Shown: piece after piece, positions 45,340-57,750 of the stretch | Layout: each line of letters opens with the position of its first letter | How positions within the stretch are numbered: the stretch's first letter is position 1 | Assembly (NCBI GenBank): GCA_947034895.1 | Contig: OX344763.1 | Span: forward strand, 71,505,093-71,569,092 | Direction: 5' to 3' | Source: Rhytidiadelphus loreus | Lineage: Eukaryota > Streptophyta > Bryopsida > Hypnales > Hylocomiaceae | DNA: 64,000 bases | Translations under genes and position numbers: made by a program | The notes under the pieces: model-generated | What the model was told of the DNA's origin: nothing | The model's database searches: none | What the model saw: only the letters and a program-made list of their open reading frames with translations

Positions 45340-48250
45340 AAGGGGGGTTGAACTTCAGCTTCACATTTGAAATGGGCATGGGATTCCTCCTTCCTATGAA
45401 GAAAGGGAAACCATTAATGTAGTCAGCCCTTAATTTGAGCTTGGGGAATATTAACAAGTCAATGGCTGCATGAAGAGGTCCAACTACTTTTTGAGTTCAA
45501 AGACAATTCATGGAAGGATGTGGCTCCTTTCTTGTGCCTCACTTGGCCTTCTTGGCTTCCCCAAGGACTTGAGAACTAGTTCCCACCTATAAAAAAGTAG
45601 ATTTCAGAAAATGAAAATTAACTTGTACACTTGCCCAAAAAAAATGAATTGGATGCTAGAAGTTTTTGGATTTCTAACGGAAGACAAGGTACACATTTTA
45701 AAAAATTCAAGTTGAAAGATGCATTTTTTAATTCTCCAAATAGAAACTAAAAGGGTTCGGAGTTCAAAAAACAAATCAAACACAAGTTATATTTTGTAGA
45801 CTTTTAATTCGATGGGTTTATTTTTGGTAATAGGGGCTACAAGGGTTTGGAATTCACATCATTAATGTATTACAATGTATTCAAATGTAGTTGAAGGGTT
45901 TATTTTTGAAAATAGAGGCTACAAGGATTTGGAAAGGAAACAAAATGCAAGCGGTTTGGAAGTAAGTTCAAGGCTTTAGTCTTGTTACTAGATGCTACAA
46001 GGGTTTGGATTTCAAATCAAATAGAAGTTATGTTTTGTTTAGTTATAGTTGAAGACTTGAAGGCTTTATGGTGTTGGTCAATTGTTGCTGCAAGTATTTA
46101 AAATTCAAATCAAATACAAGTTAAATGTTATGTGCTTGTAGTTCAAGGGCTTCAAGTTGTAAGTACGGGTTATAAGGATTTGGAAATCCCTTCAAAAACA
46201 AGTTTATAATGCCGCGGAGGTCCCACACTAAACTTTGGTATGAATTTAGTTGTGGGATTCTTCATTCCCATAAAGGAAGGAGAACCAATTAATGTAGTCA
46301 ACCCTTAATTTGAGCACGGGGAATATCTTCAAGTCAATGGCTACATTAAGAGGTCCAACCACTTTTTGAGTTCAAAGACAACATATTGAAGCATGTCACT
46401 CCCTTCTTGAGGCCGGACTTCAATTTCTTGCCTTCATCAAGCACTTGAGAAGTAGGACCCATGTAAAGTTGGAAACCAAAAAAGAATTAGAAAATGAAAT
46501 TGAACTTCCAAACAAGAAGGACAAAATTTGTATGAAAAAAATCCCAAAGGGTTTGGAGTCCTAATGAAAGTCAAGGTACATATTTGTTTTAATTCGAGTT
46601 CAAGGGTTTATATTTTATTCTTCTAAAGAAAAGGTATTTGTGATTTTGGATTTGAAGTTTACAAATCAAACCATTACCAACATATACTTCTCAAGGTTTT
46701 GGTTTAAGTCTTCGTTTTTTCAATATGAAGCTACAAGATTTCAGATTTAAATCAAATACAAATTATAATGCTTTAAAATATGCTTGAAGGGTTTTTTTCC
46801 GGAAAAAAAGGCTACAAGGATTTAGGTCTTGAAGACTTTAACAACAAATTTTTGTAATGGGAAAAATAAAAGGGGTGGGTATTGAAATGAAATACTAGTT
46901 AAGTAATTTTTTTAATTCAAGGGCAATGGTTTATTTTGCATATGGGGATAGCAAAGCAGTTTGGGTCTTTGGGAATGAAATGAAGCATTACCCAAATTGT
47001 TTATGATTTCAAATATTCAATCATTAGACATCACCCTTTAATTTGTGTAATGGGATCCTAAAACTCTAAACTCTAAAGTCTAGGACTTAGGAGGGGTGGG
47101 TATTGAAATGAAATACTAGTTAAGTGATTTTTTAATTCATGGTCAACAGTTTATTTAATTATTTTGGACATGGAATTTTCAAACCCTTAGAAGGAGTTCA
47201 AATTTGGCTTGGAGGGAGTTCAAAATTGGCTTGGAGGGAGATCAAGGAGGGAATTGAAGACTTGCTTTAAAATTGGAATTCTGAGTGGACATCCGTGACC
47301 AAATGTCCACCCCCAGGCGTCCCCGCCCTGTCTACACGTCCACGCCCCTGTCCACACGTTCGTGCACTGACCCTCGGAGGAAAAAATATGCAAGAACTCC
47401 CTCCACCAACAATGGGGGGGAGTGAAATTGACCTTCAGATTTGAAATTGGCATGGGATTCTTCCTTCCCATGGAGAGAGGGAAAGTGGAAAACCAATTAA
47501 TGTAGTCAACCATTAATTTAAGCTCGGAGAATATCTTGAAGTCAATGATTGTATTAAGAGGTCCAACCACTTTTTGAATTGAAAGACAATTCATGGAAGG
47601 ATGTGTCTCCTTTCATATATCGCCCTTGTCCTTTGCTTCTCCAAGGACTTGAGAAATAGTCCCCACACTCAAAAAATGGGATTTCTAGAAAATTAAAACT
47701 AACTTGCACACTTTCAAGAAAACAAATATAATTAGATGCTAGAAGTTTTTGGATTCGTAACAGAAAACAAGGTACTCATTTTAAAAAATTCAAGTTGAAA
47801 ACTTAAAGGATGAATTTTAGAGTTCTCCAAATAGAAACTAAAAGGGTTTGAAGTTCCCTAAAAAAATGAAACACAAGTTATATTTTGTAGAGTTCTAATA
47901 CTTCTCAATTATTTTTGATAATTGGATCTACAAGGGTTTTGAATTCACATCATTAACGTACTACAATGTATTCAAATGTAGTTTAAGGGTTATTTTTGAA
48001 AATAGAGGCTACAAGGATTTGGAAAGGAAACAAAGTTTTGAAAGCAAGTTTAAGGCTTTGGTCTTGTTACTAGATGCTAAAAGGGTTTGGATTTCAAATC
48101 AAAGAGAAGTTATGTTATGTTTGGTTATGCTTGAAGGCTTTATGGTATTTGATAAATTGTTATTGCAATTATTTAAAATTCAAATCAAATACAAATTAAA
48201 TGTTATGCGCTTGTACTTCAGGGCTTCTGTAATCAAAGCATGTCAAGGTT
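45340..48250. repeat. Triplicated interior of the 4.9-kb hAT element
   Basis: Three related segments are anchored by GGGATTCxTxxTTCC at 45380, 46254 and 47454. Each continues with AATGTAGTCA-CC, AAGAGGTCCAACxACTTTTTGA and AAGGACTTGAGAA-like text. Copies one and three match longest (about 590 bp further, to AAGGCTTTxGTCTTGTTACT near 45975 and 48055). A ~75-bp phrase beginning GGGGTGGGTATTGAAATGAA also recurs at 46874 and 47094. There is no protein code. Confidence 0.75.
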
Positions 48251-48259
48251 GGGTAAGCA

Positions 48260-49850
48260 TGTTCAAAGATAGAATGGAAAATCTTCAATTTAGTTCAACG
48301 GTCAATATTTGTAATTAGAAATGACAAGTTATATTTTTTGTGATTGGAGGATAAAAATCATGCAGGGGTTTAAGGGTTATCTTAAATTTAAATTTTAAAG
48401 TTACTTGGTTTTTGGATTCTAATTCAAACGTTCAATGCTTCATTTTGGTAACAAAAGTCTAATTATGTTTGGATTTAGGAATAGAAATGAAATACCTCTT
48501 CTTTTATTTTTTATTTTTTATTTTTTTTCCAAAACAAAGTAGATGCTAGAATTGTTTTGGAATAAAATCGAATACAATTTGTTTTCTTTTCGGATTCAAG
48601 TTAAATGGTTCCTTTGATAATTGCAATCTAGACATCTACTTATGTTTGGAATTCAAGTAAAGTACAATCAATTTTGCACTTGCATAAAAGTTCAATGTTT
48701 TGGCCTTTGGGGGTTTGGTAACAGGAATATAGGATAATACATCAAGTTTTCAACCTCTAAATTCCTACTACAATTTGAGTTCACCATAAGCAATGGAACT
48801 CTTGAGCACTAATTTTAATTTACATATCTCATCATTCTCATGGGCGTTGTTGTACATCCTACCACAGTACCACCTCATATGCATATAAATATATAATGAA
48901 CTCCCATTTCTACTCTCAAATGCAAAACATGATGATACATATTGTTTAGATACATGATGACATGATGACACATTTTTGCTTCGAAGAGCATCAAGCATGT
49001 GTATTTCACGGTTGCTACACATTTCATACATAAAGATACGGACATATGGTGAAAATCTTGTAATATGCAATTTGGTCTTTCTTCCATCATGACAGTTGTA
49101 TGACTTCTGTGAATTTATGAATGTGTAGTAAACAAAGTAACAAACAACTAATTATGTTTGAAATTGATTTTCTAGAGTTTGATATACACAAAAAGCTTAG
49201 AATCATTCCATTTTGATCAATGAGTCAAAAATTATGACGATTTTTTGTTTGTGGGCAGTTTTGGATTTCCTACTCTAAAATAAACTTTGACATCCTTTAT
49301 CTTATCCAATTTTCAATATTTTTGGACAAAAATTAAATTTTAGGATGTACATACATTATGACAACATTTCGACCATTGGGATTGGAAATTTTCAATTCCA
49401 TATCTAAATTGTAAATAATTTAGTATTTTTAATCATTCTCTACTACTACCTACTTACTATTTTTTTCCTATATGTTGTACTATTCCAAATGATCTGAAAT
49501 TTTTCAAGCATGTGGCCAACTTGTCTAGGAAAACAAATCCAAAGAAGCACCACCATTTAGGTCATTTTTTCATAGAAATGTGAGCTTGTGAAGTGCAGCT
49601 GCCCTGCTTTTCGCAGGGTCAAAAAAATGATTATAGTTAATTTGAATGCTTATATCTTGCAATCCACCCGGTGGAAATGTCTGAAATTTTTACCACATGT
49701 TTTTAATACTATATAATACAACATCCTACGGTTAGATATGTCAAAAAAAGTTTTTTTTCAAAATTTTGGTAGTTGTACTAGAAATGACAGTTTTGGAGAG
49801 TTTTGGTGAAGACATAGTGACGGTCCTTTAAGGGTTAAAAAAAGTCAACT
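48260..49850. other. AT-rich right part of the hAT element
   Basis: No gene or internal repeat recognised, apart from a low-complexity TTTTTTATT tract at 48503-48532. Confidence 0.45.
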
Positions 49851-49926
49851 TAGTGTTGACCACATCGGACGGGCAAGACCTCTATCGGACGGGCAAACCG
49901 GACGTCCGTCCGGTATGACAACCCTG

Positions 49927-52900
49927 CTACATTGGACAAACAACATGAAGTCTGGTGTCATATATACATGGTTCAGAGTTTGTGCTCAATAAATTTACAA
50001 GTGAGCTACCGACTACAATTTCTATAAACATAACTTTGCCATGACCACTACAAATGTCTGTGTTGCAGCCAACATCTTCTCAGTTGCCCCTACACAAAAC
50101 TTTAGACCACATGCCTTCTACAGCAAATGGCAGATGCTGGAAGTCAATGCTACACAATGTGTATAACGCTAAGAGCGGATATCCATTGTCAAACACCGTT
50201 CAAGCTGCAATGTCAAAGACAGAGATGCTGCCAACATAGTTGTCCTCAATTGTGTTCTTCCTTGTTGTCAAACTAGGTCATGGTGCAAACAACAAGAAGC
50301 AATGACGTCCATGGCCGTAGAAATTGTGTGTTGTTCTATACTTTTCGCAACAGTCCATTCCAATCCCTACGCAAATGTACATATTTGAAGCACAACACTG
50401 CCACTACAAAACCCCTAAACCTCTTTTACAAAAGACAGCGTGTGCTATAGCTGCTGTGCCACCTACAATTATGTTTCTTTAACTAGTACCAATTGCAACC
50501 GTGGATTCTAAACCTCAACATGTGGATTCTAACCCCAATTCTAACAAAATTACAGAACTAGAAGTCTTCCTACAATGATGTAGAAATCTTTTTGATATAT
50601 GTGAAGCTCATGCTCAAACGTCCATTAGAAACATGTACAAGCCTCACACTTACTTGTTTATGCGTTGAGGTCCGGAACTATAGACTTCCATTTGTACTCT
50701 GCTATGCACGAAACAAAGACAACAGGTGTACTACAGAAATAGAGGAATTTATCGTGCTTGCTTTGCTACTACTGCATTTTTTTACAAATTGAACACTTCA
50801 CAATACAAGCTCCTCTGTTTTGAACACGTTATACATGCAGCAGATGCTTCCATTGCTAGAAAAGGAAACAACTAATATGATCCTCATTACTGACTACAAA
50901 ATGTTGGTCCTTCATTTTCAGTGACATTGCTACATTGCTATTCAATGTTTCTTCCAAGGTTTATAACTCCGAGAGCACGATAGTGACGACTCCAGTAACC
51001 CTAGAAGCATACAAATATGTAGGGTCCAATTGTAGCTACTCTAGGAATACCAATACCTACAGTTTTCATTGTAGTAGGCGCAGTACGTAGGTTGCCGTCT
51101 TAAAGACGGCAACAACAAAAATGACGGCATGTTACAACTAGCATGGCAAGTAAATGACACTAGAAATCAAGGACAGAAGTTGGGAATTGACAATGTCCCT
51201 TCTATGGCCAACATGGTCCATAGTATTGTAAACCCATTCTATTGTTGACATAGTCCACAACAGTGCAAATTCATTCCATTGAATGTTGCTTCAATACAAT
51301 AGGAAGTAGAGCACTCACCGACCGTGCTTGAAGAGACAATGTGCCGCCCGTAGTTCGTCCTTCCTCAAATTGATTCTTTGACGTTCTACTGCTTCTTCTA
51401 AGGTTCAGCAAGGGGCGAGAAGGTAGAGAATGCGGAATTGCAAACTGGGGTTCACCGATTGTCCCTTCCACTTGTGGAGCACTCTGACCTGGGAAAATGT
51501 GACGAATTTGAGAAGCGTCAGCAAACTCTAGTTCTACCAAGGTATGTTGAACAGTGTCATGTAAAGCATTCCTTCTCATGTTCCTCTCTTCCTCATACGG
51601 TGTGACACTAGTGTCTAACGATGAAGATGTTAATAGGTTCATCATTTGAAAGGATGACTCTTAATGACGTGATGTAGTGAAATGAAGTTAGAGCTTATCG
51701 GAAAACTGACATGAGGATTGTGTGTCATTAGAATCATTGACACGTGTCTTAGCCGTTGAAGTGTGAATGCTTTTCTAAACATTTCAATAAGCCCACAGTA
51801 GTGTTTGCTGTGCTCACTGTCTCGGAACGCTGTACTCAAGCAATTCTCTTGACATCTTAGTAGGTACTAGTACAACTGATTTTGTAGAAGACAAATGAAG
51901 AATATATTGTAGGCATAGCAGTGCATATTGCACGTCACCTTGCAATGCAAAAAGATTATTCAAAATGAAGTGTGTTTAGTCTTTTTTTTTGCTTTGAAGA
52001 GGATAGGCATATATGTCTTACGAATACAGAGATTTCATGTTTAGGTTGTTGGACAGGGGATGACACGAAATATTTCCTGTCCAATGGCGTCTATAGAAAA
52101 TAGAGCATTCAATTGAAGGAACTCATAGTTATTGACTATTATTAGCCAATTGTTATTATAGTGCATGTGTTCTAATGGTAGGGAATTTTGTTTGCTAGAT
52201 TTCTAGAAAAGTATAGAAATCATTGAATTATATGAATTGTTCATACACATTCTACTATCAACACAGTTTAGAACGGATTTTGTAGGAAGAGTGGAATGTT
52301 CTGAATTTGTAGGGCAAAATTTCCCAAAATTCTGTGAGAAGATGTATGATGAAAGAGTGCATGGCAGTGAAAACATGAATGTTCATCATTCTCAGAATGA
52401 ATGCGTTCTTGAAGAAGACTAGTGCATTGTAAGCCATGAAGGGTATAGTGAAGTCAATTGTACAATGAAGAAATGGTTTGTACATTGAAAGCAACGAAGA
52501 TGTGAACATGTGCATCATGTTTGACGTGGGAGTACGTTGTAACAGCATTGAAGTACCATTGAAACATTTAGTACAAGGAGGTGGAGCAAGTACAATACAT
52601 ATTGACAAAAGTGGTCCACAAAACAGAGCACTAGTGACAGAAATCATTTGGGCGTTATACATGTTTGAATAATGGAAGTGCAACGTGGAACTTATAGAGG
52701 TTCGAATAATGGAGGAACCAATTTCTACATGTCATGCCTTTTGTAATCTATAGGATTTTTGTTGTGCACACATCTTATAGAAATAGAAAACACAGTTTGT
52801 AATATGACATCATATGCGCAGAACTGGTTAATTTTTTGGATTCAATGCAAGCAACATGGAATGCATTGAACACACTGTACATGAAATTCTGGAATGCTAA

Positions 52901-53237
52901 ACCAAACAGACATAACTATAACACACACATGTTGTTCAATGTCAAACTCGATGTATGAAGGACCAATATAACTTTCCGAACTATTATTAACTGCACGAAG
53001 TTATTTTTGTAGTGATCATAGAGGAGGGCAGTGTACTACGTGCGCTATTGCATTGCCGTCACATCTACTTATCAGGTAAACACAATTTCCTATGCCAAGT
53101 CTTCATAATCTTTGTGGTTGTCAATGCACACTTAGAAGTTGCATACACTTAGTGATGTTGGTGAACCTAGGTTGACAAGAAGGATTACTGTAAGTAGTCT
53201 ACAACTGTAGTTATTTTAATTCTACATGCAATCCTGA
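49927..53237. other. Spacer with CACTA-like texture, no supported gene
   Basis: The sequence is rich in TGTAG, ACAATG and CACTACAA words. CACTACAAATG at 50046 and, inverted, TTTTTGTAGTG ending near 52993 resemble CACTA ends, but the trinucleotide flanks differ and I cannot prove an element. A perfect palindrome GTTGCCGTCTT-A-AAGACGGCAAC lies at 51091-51113. Confidence 0.4.
51271..51645 (-). CDS. Possible exon, hypothetical protein
   Basis: A 124-codon frame on the minus strand without low complexity; it has charged, Ser-rich segments (LNLRRSSRTSKNQFEEGR) and begins MMNLLTSSSLDTSVTPYEEE. It has no domain I recognise and no visible neighbours. It may be part of an old transposon gene or a chance open frame. 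Confidence 0.2.
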   Translation of the reverse strand: MMNLLTSSSLDTSVTPYEEERNMRRNALHDTVQHTLVELEFADASQIRHIFPGQSAPQVEGTIGEPQFAIPHSLPSRPLLNLRRSSRTSKNQFEEGRTTGGTLSLQARSVSALLPIVLKQHSME

Positions 53238-53440
53238 CACTACAAGAGAAAAGGGTGTTTTAAGTAGTGTCCTAGACATCACGTCTTTTAAGTAATGTCT
53301 TTTAAGTAAAGTTTTAAGTAAAGTTTTACTAAAAAGACTGTCTTTTTAGTAAAATTTTACTTAAAACCTTACTTAAAAGACATTACTTAAAAGACGTGAT
53401 GTCTAGGACACTACTTAAAACACCCCTTTCTCTTGTAGTC
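53238..53440. mobile_element. Foldback CACTA-type MITE, ~203 bp
   Basis: Nearly the whole element is one inverted repeat. The left arm starts CACTACAAGAGAAAAGGG and the right arm ends CCCTTTCTCTTGTAGTC. The arms share GTCCTAGACATCACGTC and TTAAGTAATGTC, with a few bases unpaired near the centre (about 53335). CACTA termini, TAAGTA-rich subterminal words and the full-length hairpin fit a non-autonomous CACTA derivative. The last base is C where G is expected. TGA occurs just before the left end and two bases beyond the right end, a possible 3-bp duplication. Confidence 0.8.
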
Positions 53441-53759
53441 ATGACGGTAGAATATAGTCATGTTTTCTAGGAAAGGTTGAACACCATCATGAAGTAGCTG
53501 GGCTTCAACAAGGAATTCATGTTCATGCATAGGGCAATGAAAACTTTTGCGGGCAACCGTCTTCATAGAAGATAGAAACGGAAAGTCATGTGCACTAACA
53601 TCAAGGTCAAATACAATGACATTCTACATGTCCACAAATGAGAAAGTAGCCATAAGTTTCATCCAAGTACCAATGAGTACAATGTCTGTGCAATGCATTT
53701 GTAAAAAACGCCTCCGACCGTTTAGAAGCAAAGGATTAGCTTGGAGGACCTAATGAAGG

Positions 53760-56700
53760 AGACGGTTCGACAGTTGTCGGAATCCGTAATAGCTTAGTAC
53801 GGACCTTAATAGACTAGGAGAAATTAAAATAGGTCAAATTAAAAAAAAAATTAGTTTAGGCATAGACTAGCGGAAACAAATAAATACTTAGAATTAGTTT
53901 AGACTTCGTTCCGGAACCAGTACGGGAGAATGACGGAACTTGACATCCGGGTGGATGGATTCAGCAACCGGAACACAGGAAACCGGAACGCAGTCATTAA
54001 ATTCGGTAGCTTGCGGCGGTAGACTAGGGATACGTTACGGTGTTCCGTAGCCTGCGTTCCCGTTACAGTGAACGTTCGGCGCAGGAATTCTATATAAACC
54101 TAGCTCCTCCTCATTTCTCGCCCTCTTTCAGTTGCTCCGCATCTGGTTGATAGTGAGAGAAAGTGTGGTGAGTTAGGGTTACGGCGATAGGAGAGGTGAG
54201 ACGGATGGCAGGGGTTAGTACGTGGTATATAGTACCGGCCCGGAAGATTAGTCCGGTAATTCCGGAAGATCAGCTGCACTTGCGGCAGTTAGAGGACGAC
54301 TTGATTGTCTTAGGGTGTGCAGGTTTGTTGAAGAAACCCTGGAATGTCCAGAGTGACCAAGTGCTCTGGGAGTTGGCGGCAGGTGCTCCGAATCAGTACG
54401 ACCAGACCGTACGAGGGCATCCGGACCAGTGGACAGAGGAGCTGTAGGCGGAGGTATACGGGTTCTCGCTAACCGGAAGCGGATTCACTGCCCGGACGGA
54501 CCAGTACCACCAGCACAAGTTTGTGAATCCGCCACACGCGAAGGAAGGCTACGCTATCAAGGACTGCTGGGACAAGAGGCACATGCGACTGCTCCGGTTC
54601 CTGCTTCCGATTCTGTACCCGGACAAGAGTTCCCGGGTTACGGTAACCATGGCCAACACGATCTTTGGAGCGTTTCAGGACCGGGTCGTTCACTGGGGCC
54701 GGATTGTGGCGAGCGTAGTAGGGCGCTGCACCGGAAACATAGCGAAGAACAAGCCAAATCCGCTCAGCACGTACCTCCTCCACCTATACTAGCATTGGGA
54801 ACTACTGACGGAAGACGAGGCGACGGATTATGAGACTAGGCTCATCATGCTCCAGTGCAACTACTCTGATGACGAGGAGCCAGAGACGCAGGAGTCTAAG
54901 AACGAGGAGGAGGAAGCCAAGCCGGAAGTCAAGGAAGAGAAGCCGGATCCGGAACCGAAGCAGACATAGAGGGAGAAGGAGGAATGGGAGCAGGCATCGG
55001 GAAGCAAAAGACGGAAGTCTACGGATCCAACAGCCAGAGGTAAATTTCTAGGTCCCTTTCTCACCCAAGATAAACAAGAGTGGGAATGACCACGCTTCTT
55101 CGAGTGCGGAGAAGAGTGGATCCGGACCGTGAAGGATTACCACGACAGGCTCACGGAGATCGTACTCCGATCCGCGAAAGTCGTGAACTGCGAACCGGAA
55201 AACCTTCTGGACGCGCTGAAGGCGTTACTGGCCAAGTCGGAATGGAACGAGATGAGGACGGAAATCCGGAATTTGAAGACGGAACGGGACGAGCTCAAGG
55301 GGAAGCTGATCTGGACGGAAGGAGAGCTGCACCAGTCTCAAGAGGCGACACAGAAGGCATACCAAGCATTCCAGACCTTCCAGAAATGGATGGTGAGTCC
55401 GGCCGACCTCTATCACAAGGCGGCCCTTTACGACAAGATGCAGAAGACGTCCGCGGCCCTCACCAACACAAAGATAGTCCAGGTGATGGTGGAAATGTCG
55501 GGCAGAATGGAGGCGTCGTTGAAGGAGTTCCGGTCCATGATGGCGAACATGGATCCGAACAAGCCTCTTGATTTCGGGGGATTTCCGGATGTTCTGGATG
55601 TCATCGCAACTCCGGCTACGCAACCTCCCATCTCGCCCATCAAACGGACAGGTTAGTTCAGGTCACTGATCAACATTGTTACTTCAGGGGGACAGGGATC
55701 CGAATTTTTGGGTCAGGATATGCCGGTCCGGAGTAGTTTGGATGCCCGGATCGAGCTTGTCCAGAATCCGGCGCGTACGCATCCGGAACAGTTTGAGGAT
55801 ATCGAACCACCTCCACCGGCCCCTATGCCTACACCGGATCCCATTGAGATATCGGAGGAGGCAGAAGTTGAGGAGGACCCGAAGTTGTTGGAGGAGGCGG
55901 ACCGGTCTTTTAGTCCATACGGACAAGACGGATTTTGACAGTCCCCCTGTCCGGAAGACATCCATCATCACCCGGGCATCCCTCCGAACACCCCAAGGCA
56001 AGACCAGCACCCAGGGACAGTTAGGGTTTGACAGTAGTTCGAAGAAACCTAGGAAGGGAAAGTAATTAGTTAGACTGGTAATGGTTTCAGTTATCTTTTT
56101 GCTAGACTAGGAGTTTCGGGTCTCATGCAGAACCCGGATTCCGGATTTTCAAGGGTAAGTTTCAGTTAAACTTATCCGCCCGGACTTTTAGGGCAGTTTA
56201 GGATTGGGCTTAGTGGCACTTTCCGCAGGTTTTCCGACTTGTTGTTTTTCTTATAAAAGGAAGGGACCGCTTGTGGTCCTTCATTCCTTTTCTTGCTATT
56301 CCTGATTTTGAGCAGTAAATATATGTTTGCATTTTTATTGTCTTTTTACTCATTGCCTTGGTTTTTCTTGTGGGTCCTTATTTTCCTTTTCCTTGGGAGT
56401 TTTAAGGTTGCTTGGGCATTTACTTGACGGTTGTGGCTAAAGAGTAGAGAGGTGGTAAGGAGGAGTCCGGATTCAGGGTTTCCCGGGTCTGTGAACTGTG
56501 TGTTGTCCAAGGAAGCAGTTTTAGCGTGTGTAGGAAGTTGTGCAGAGTTCGGCGTTGGTGGTGTGGGTGCGAGTCCGGAAGGCCAAGGAGGGTTCCGTGC
56601 GGAGATAAGCAACCGTCTGTGGAAAACCCCCGCTCACCCGGAAAGTTCCGCCAGTCTGCAAACGCAAGTTGGAGTGCTAGTACCGGACCTCGTCTCAATT

Positions 56701-57110
56701 TCCGGGTAAGTCTTGTATTTGTCGTTGTAGCAAAGGGTGTCGGGTTGTATTCTGAGTGACCTGCTTCTGGAGAAATCCGAAGTTGTGAGGGTCAGCCAAT
56801 CTGTTCCTTGTTTGTGACGGAAAGATCTTTGGGTACGTATCATTAGGAAGTTAGAGTTTGTGGGATACAAGGAGTGGTGTCCTTACTCCTCCTAAAAAGT
56901 CAGTGAGGACCCTCTGAGGGTAAAACAGAGGTATCGAAAATCGTGTGTTGAGTTACGGATCTGGTGTTTGTGATAATCCGGATCCAGTAGAGAGTCCGGA
57001 AAGAGATAGAATCCGGGTGGGGAGTGATAGTTTCATGTAATCACATTAACCGGATAAATAAGGAATTTAGAACACTCTCTAGGGTTCCTTGGGACGATAT
57101 TCCGTGTCAT
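53760..57110 (+). mobile_element. CCGGA-rich repeat family, copy B
   Basis: This is the longer of two copies, with a 5' leader, a coding part (54205-55937) and a GC-poor 3' part without coding to about 57110, where CCGGA words end and the text ends in a GGACGATATTCCGTGTCA-like phrase. The 3' phrase resembles ends of some plant LTRs, but no matching LTR is present at the start. Boundaries are judged from the change of word usage only. Confidence 0.55.
54205..55937 (+). pseudogene. CCGGA-family coiled-coil protein, copy B
   Basis: The ATG at 54205 opens a frame interrupted only by TAG at 54445 (Trp expected), 54790 (Gln expected) and 54967. It holds LKKPWNVQSDQVLWELAAG, NQYDQTVRGHPDQWTEE, FTARTDQYHQHKFVNPP, LLRFLLPILYPDKSSRVTVT and PNPLSTYLLHLY, matching copy A block by block, then an acidic linker (NEEEEAKPEVKEEKPDPE). 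After a probable intron (donor near 55039) the same frame resumes (55129-55656) with a long coiled coil (IRNLKTERDELKGKLIWTEG) and ends at an intron (donor at 55651, acceptor TTACTTCAG near 55686). The last exon carries NPARTHPEQFEDIE and an acidic tail to 55937. Function unknown; gag-like by architecture only. Confidence 0.6.
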
Positions 57111-57750
57111 CTTACCACGTTGTTGTAGTTAAGAGCGCTTACTACAGTACTACGCGCACGACAACAGTCTTTAGTATGAGTGAAATGAGGACAAGGCCCC
57201 AATTTTCTACTAAATAATATATTGTCTACATGTATTGTTAAAGAGTGTGTTGCTGGATATAAAACGAAGTAGTGTTCAAGCACAATGTAACGTAAATTTA
57301 GCCCACATGTGTTTGAAGAGGAGTGCACCTGTTGTTGTTGTAGTCAAATACTAGAATGCACTTTCAATTTCTAGAAAGACCATACAACATTGTTGTCAAC
57401 CTATTACAGTGAAGAAGTACCTTATTGGCTCTGCAAGGCAATATAGATATTAAATATTATGTGAACTAAATTTATTTTTTTGGTGGAAGTCACAATTGCA
57501 TACTGTGTTGCCAAAAACATATAGGTGAAGTGGAAGAAGACGTCATCCAACATGAAATAGGGCACTCACATTTCATATTGCACGAATATACAAAGTCTCA
57601 TGTCTCATGTTTGTGTTGTAGAAGTGCTTGTTGTGCACAGCGTGCACTAATTTCCATACGAACAGTTTTTTCTCATAGAAGTGGTACAACAACAATATGT
57701 CAACGTGTACTCCTTCTGGACAGCGTACAGAGGAAGGCATTCACATTCCC
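57111..57750. other. Spacer upstream of the CACTA transposase
   Basis: No convincing gene. A cysteine-rich frame around 57530-57780 overlaps the transposase start in another frame and is probably spurious. The region should include the promoter side of the CACTA gene. Confidence 0.4.

Larger units (their letters stand above)
45025..49926. mobile_element. Non-autonomous hAT-type element, 4.9 kb
   Basis: The left end CAGGGTTGTCATACCGAACGG and the right end (reverse complement CAGGGTTGTCATACCGGACGG) match in 20 of 21 bases, and both ends continue with subterminal TCGGACGGG words. The first ten bases equal those at the left end of the giant element. No transposase is encoded. The 8-bp flanks differ (TTTTCAGC left, CTACATTG right), so no target duplication is left; left flank is CCGGA-family DNA and right flank is unrelated. 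I infer a recombination or deletion between two element copies. Confidence 0.8.

Noticed and set aside
50046..52993. A CACTA element bounded by CACTACAAA and TTTGTAGTG
   Set aside because: Similarity of the ends stops after about nine bases and flanking trinucleotides differ (GAC versus ATC); such words are frequent in this region.
53760..57110. LTR retrotransposon
   Set aside because: I found no matching direct repeats at the two ends, no primer binding site and no pol-type motifs.
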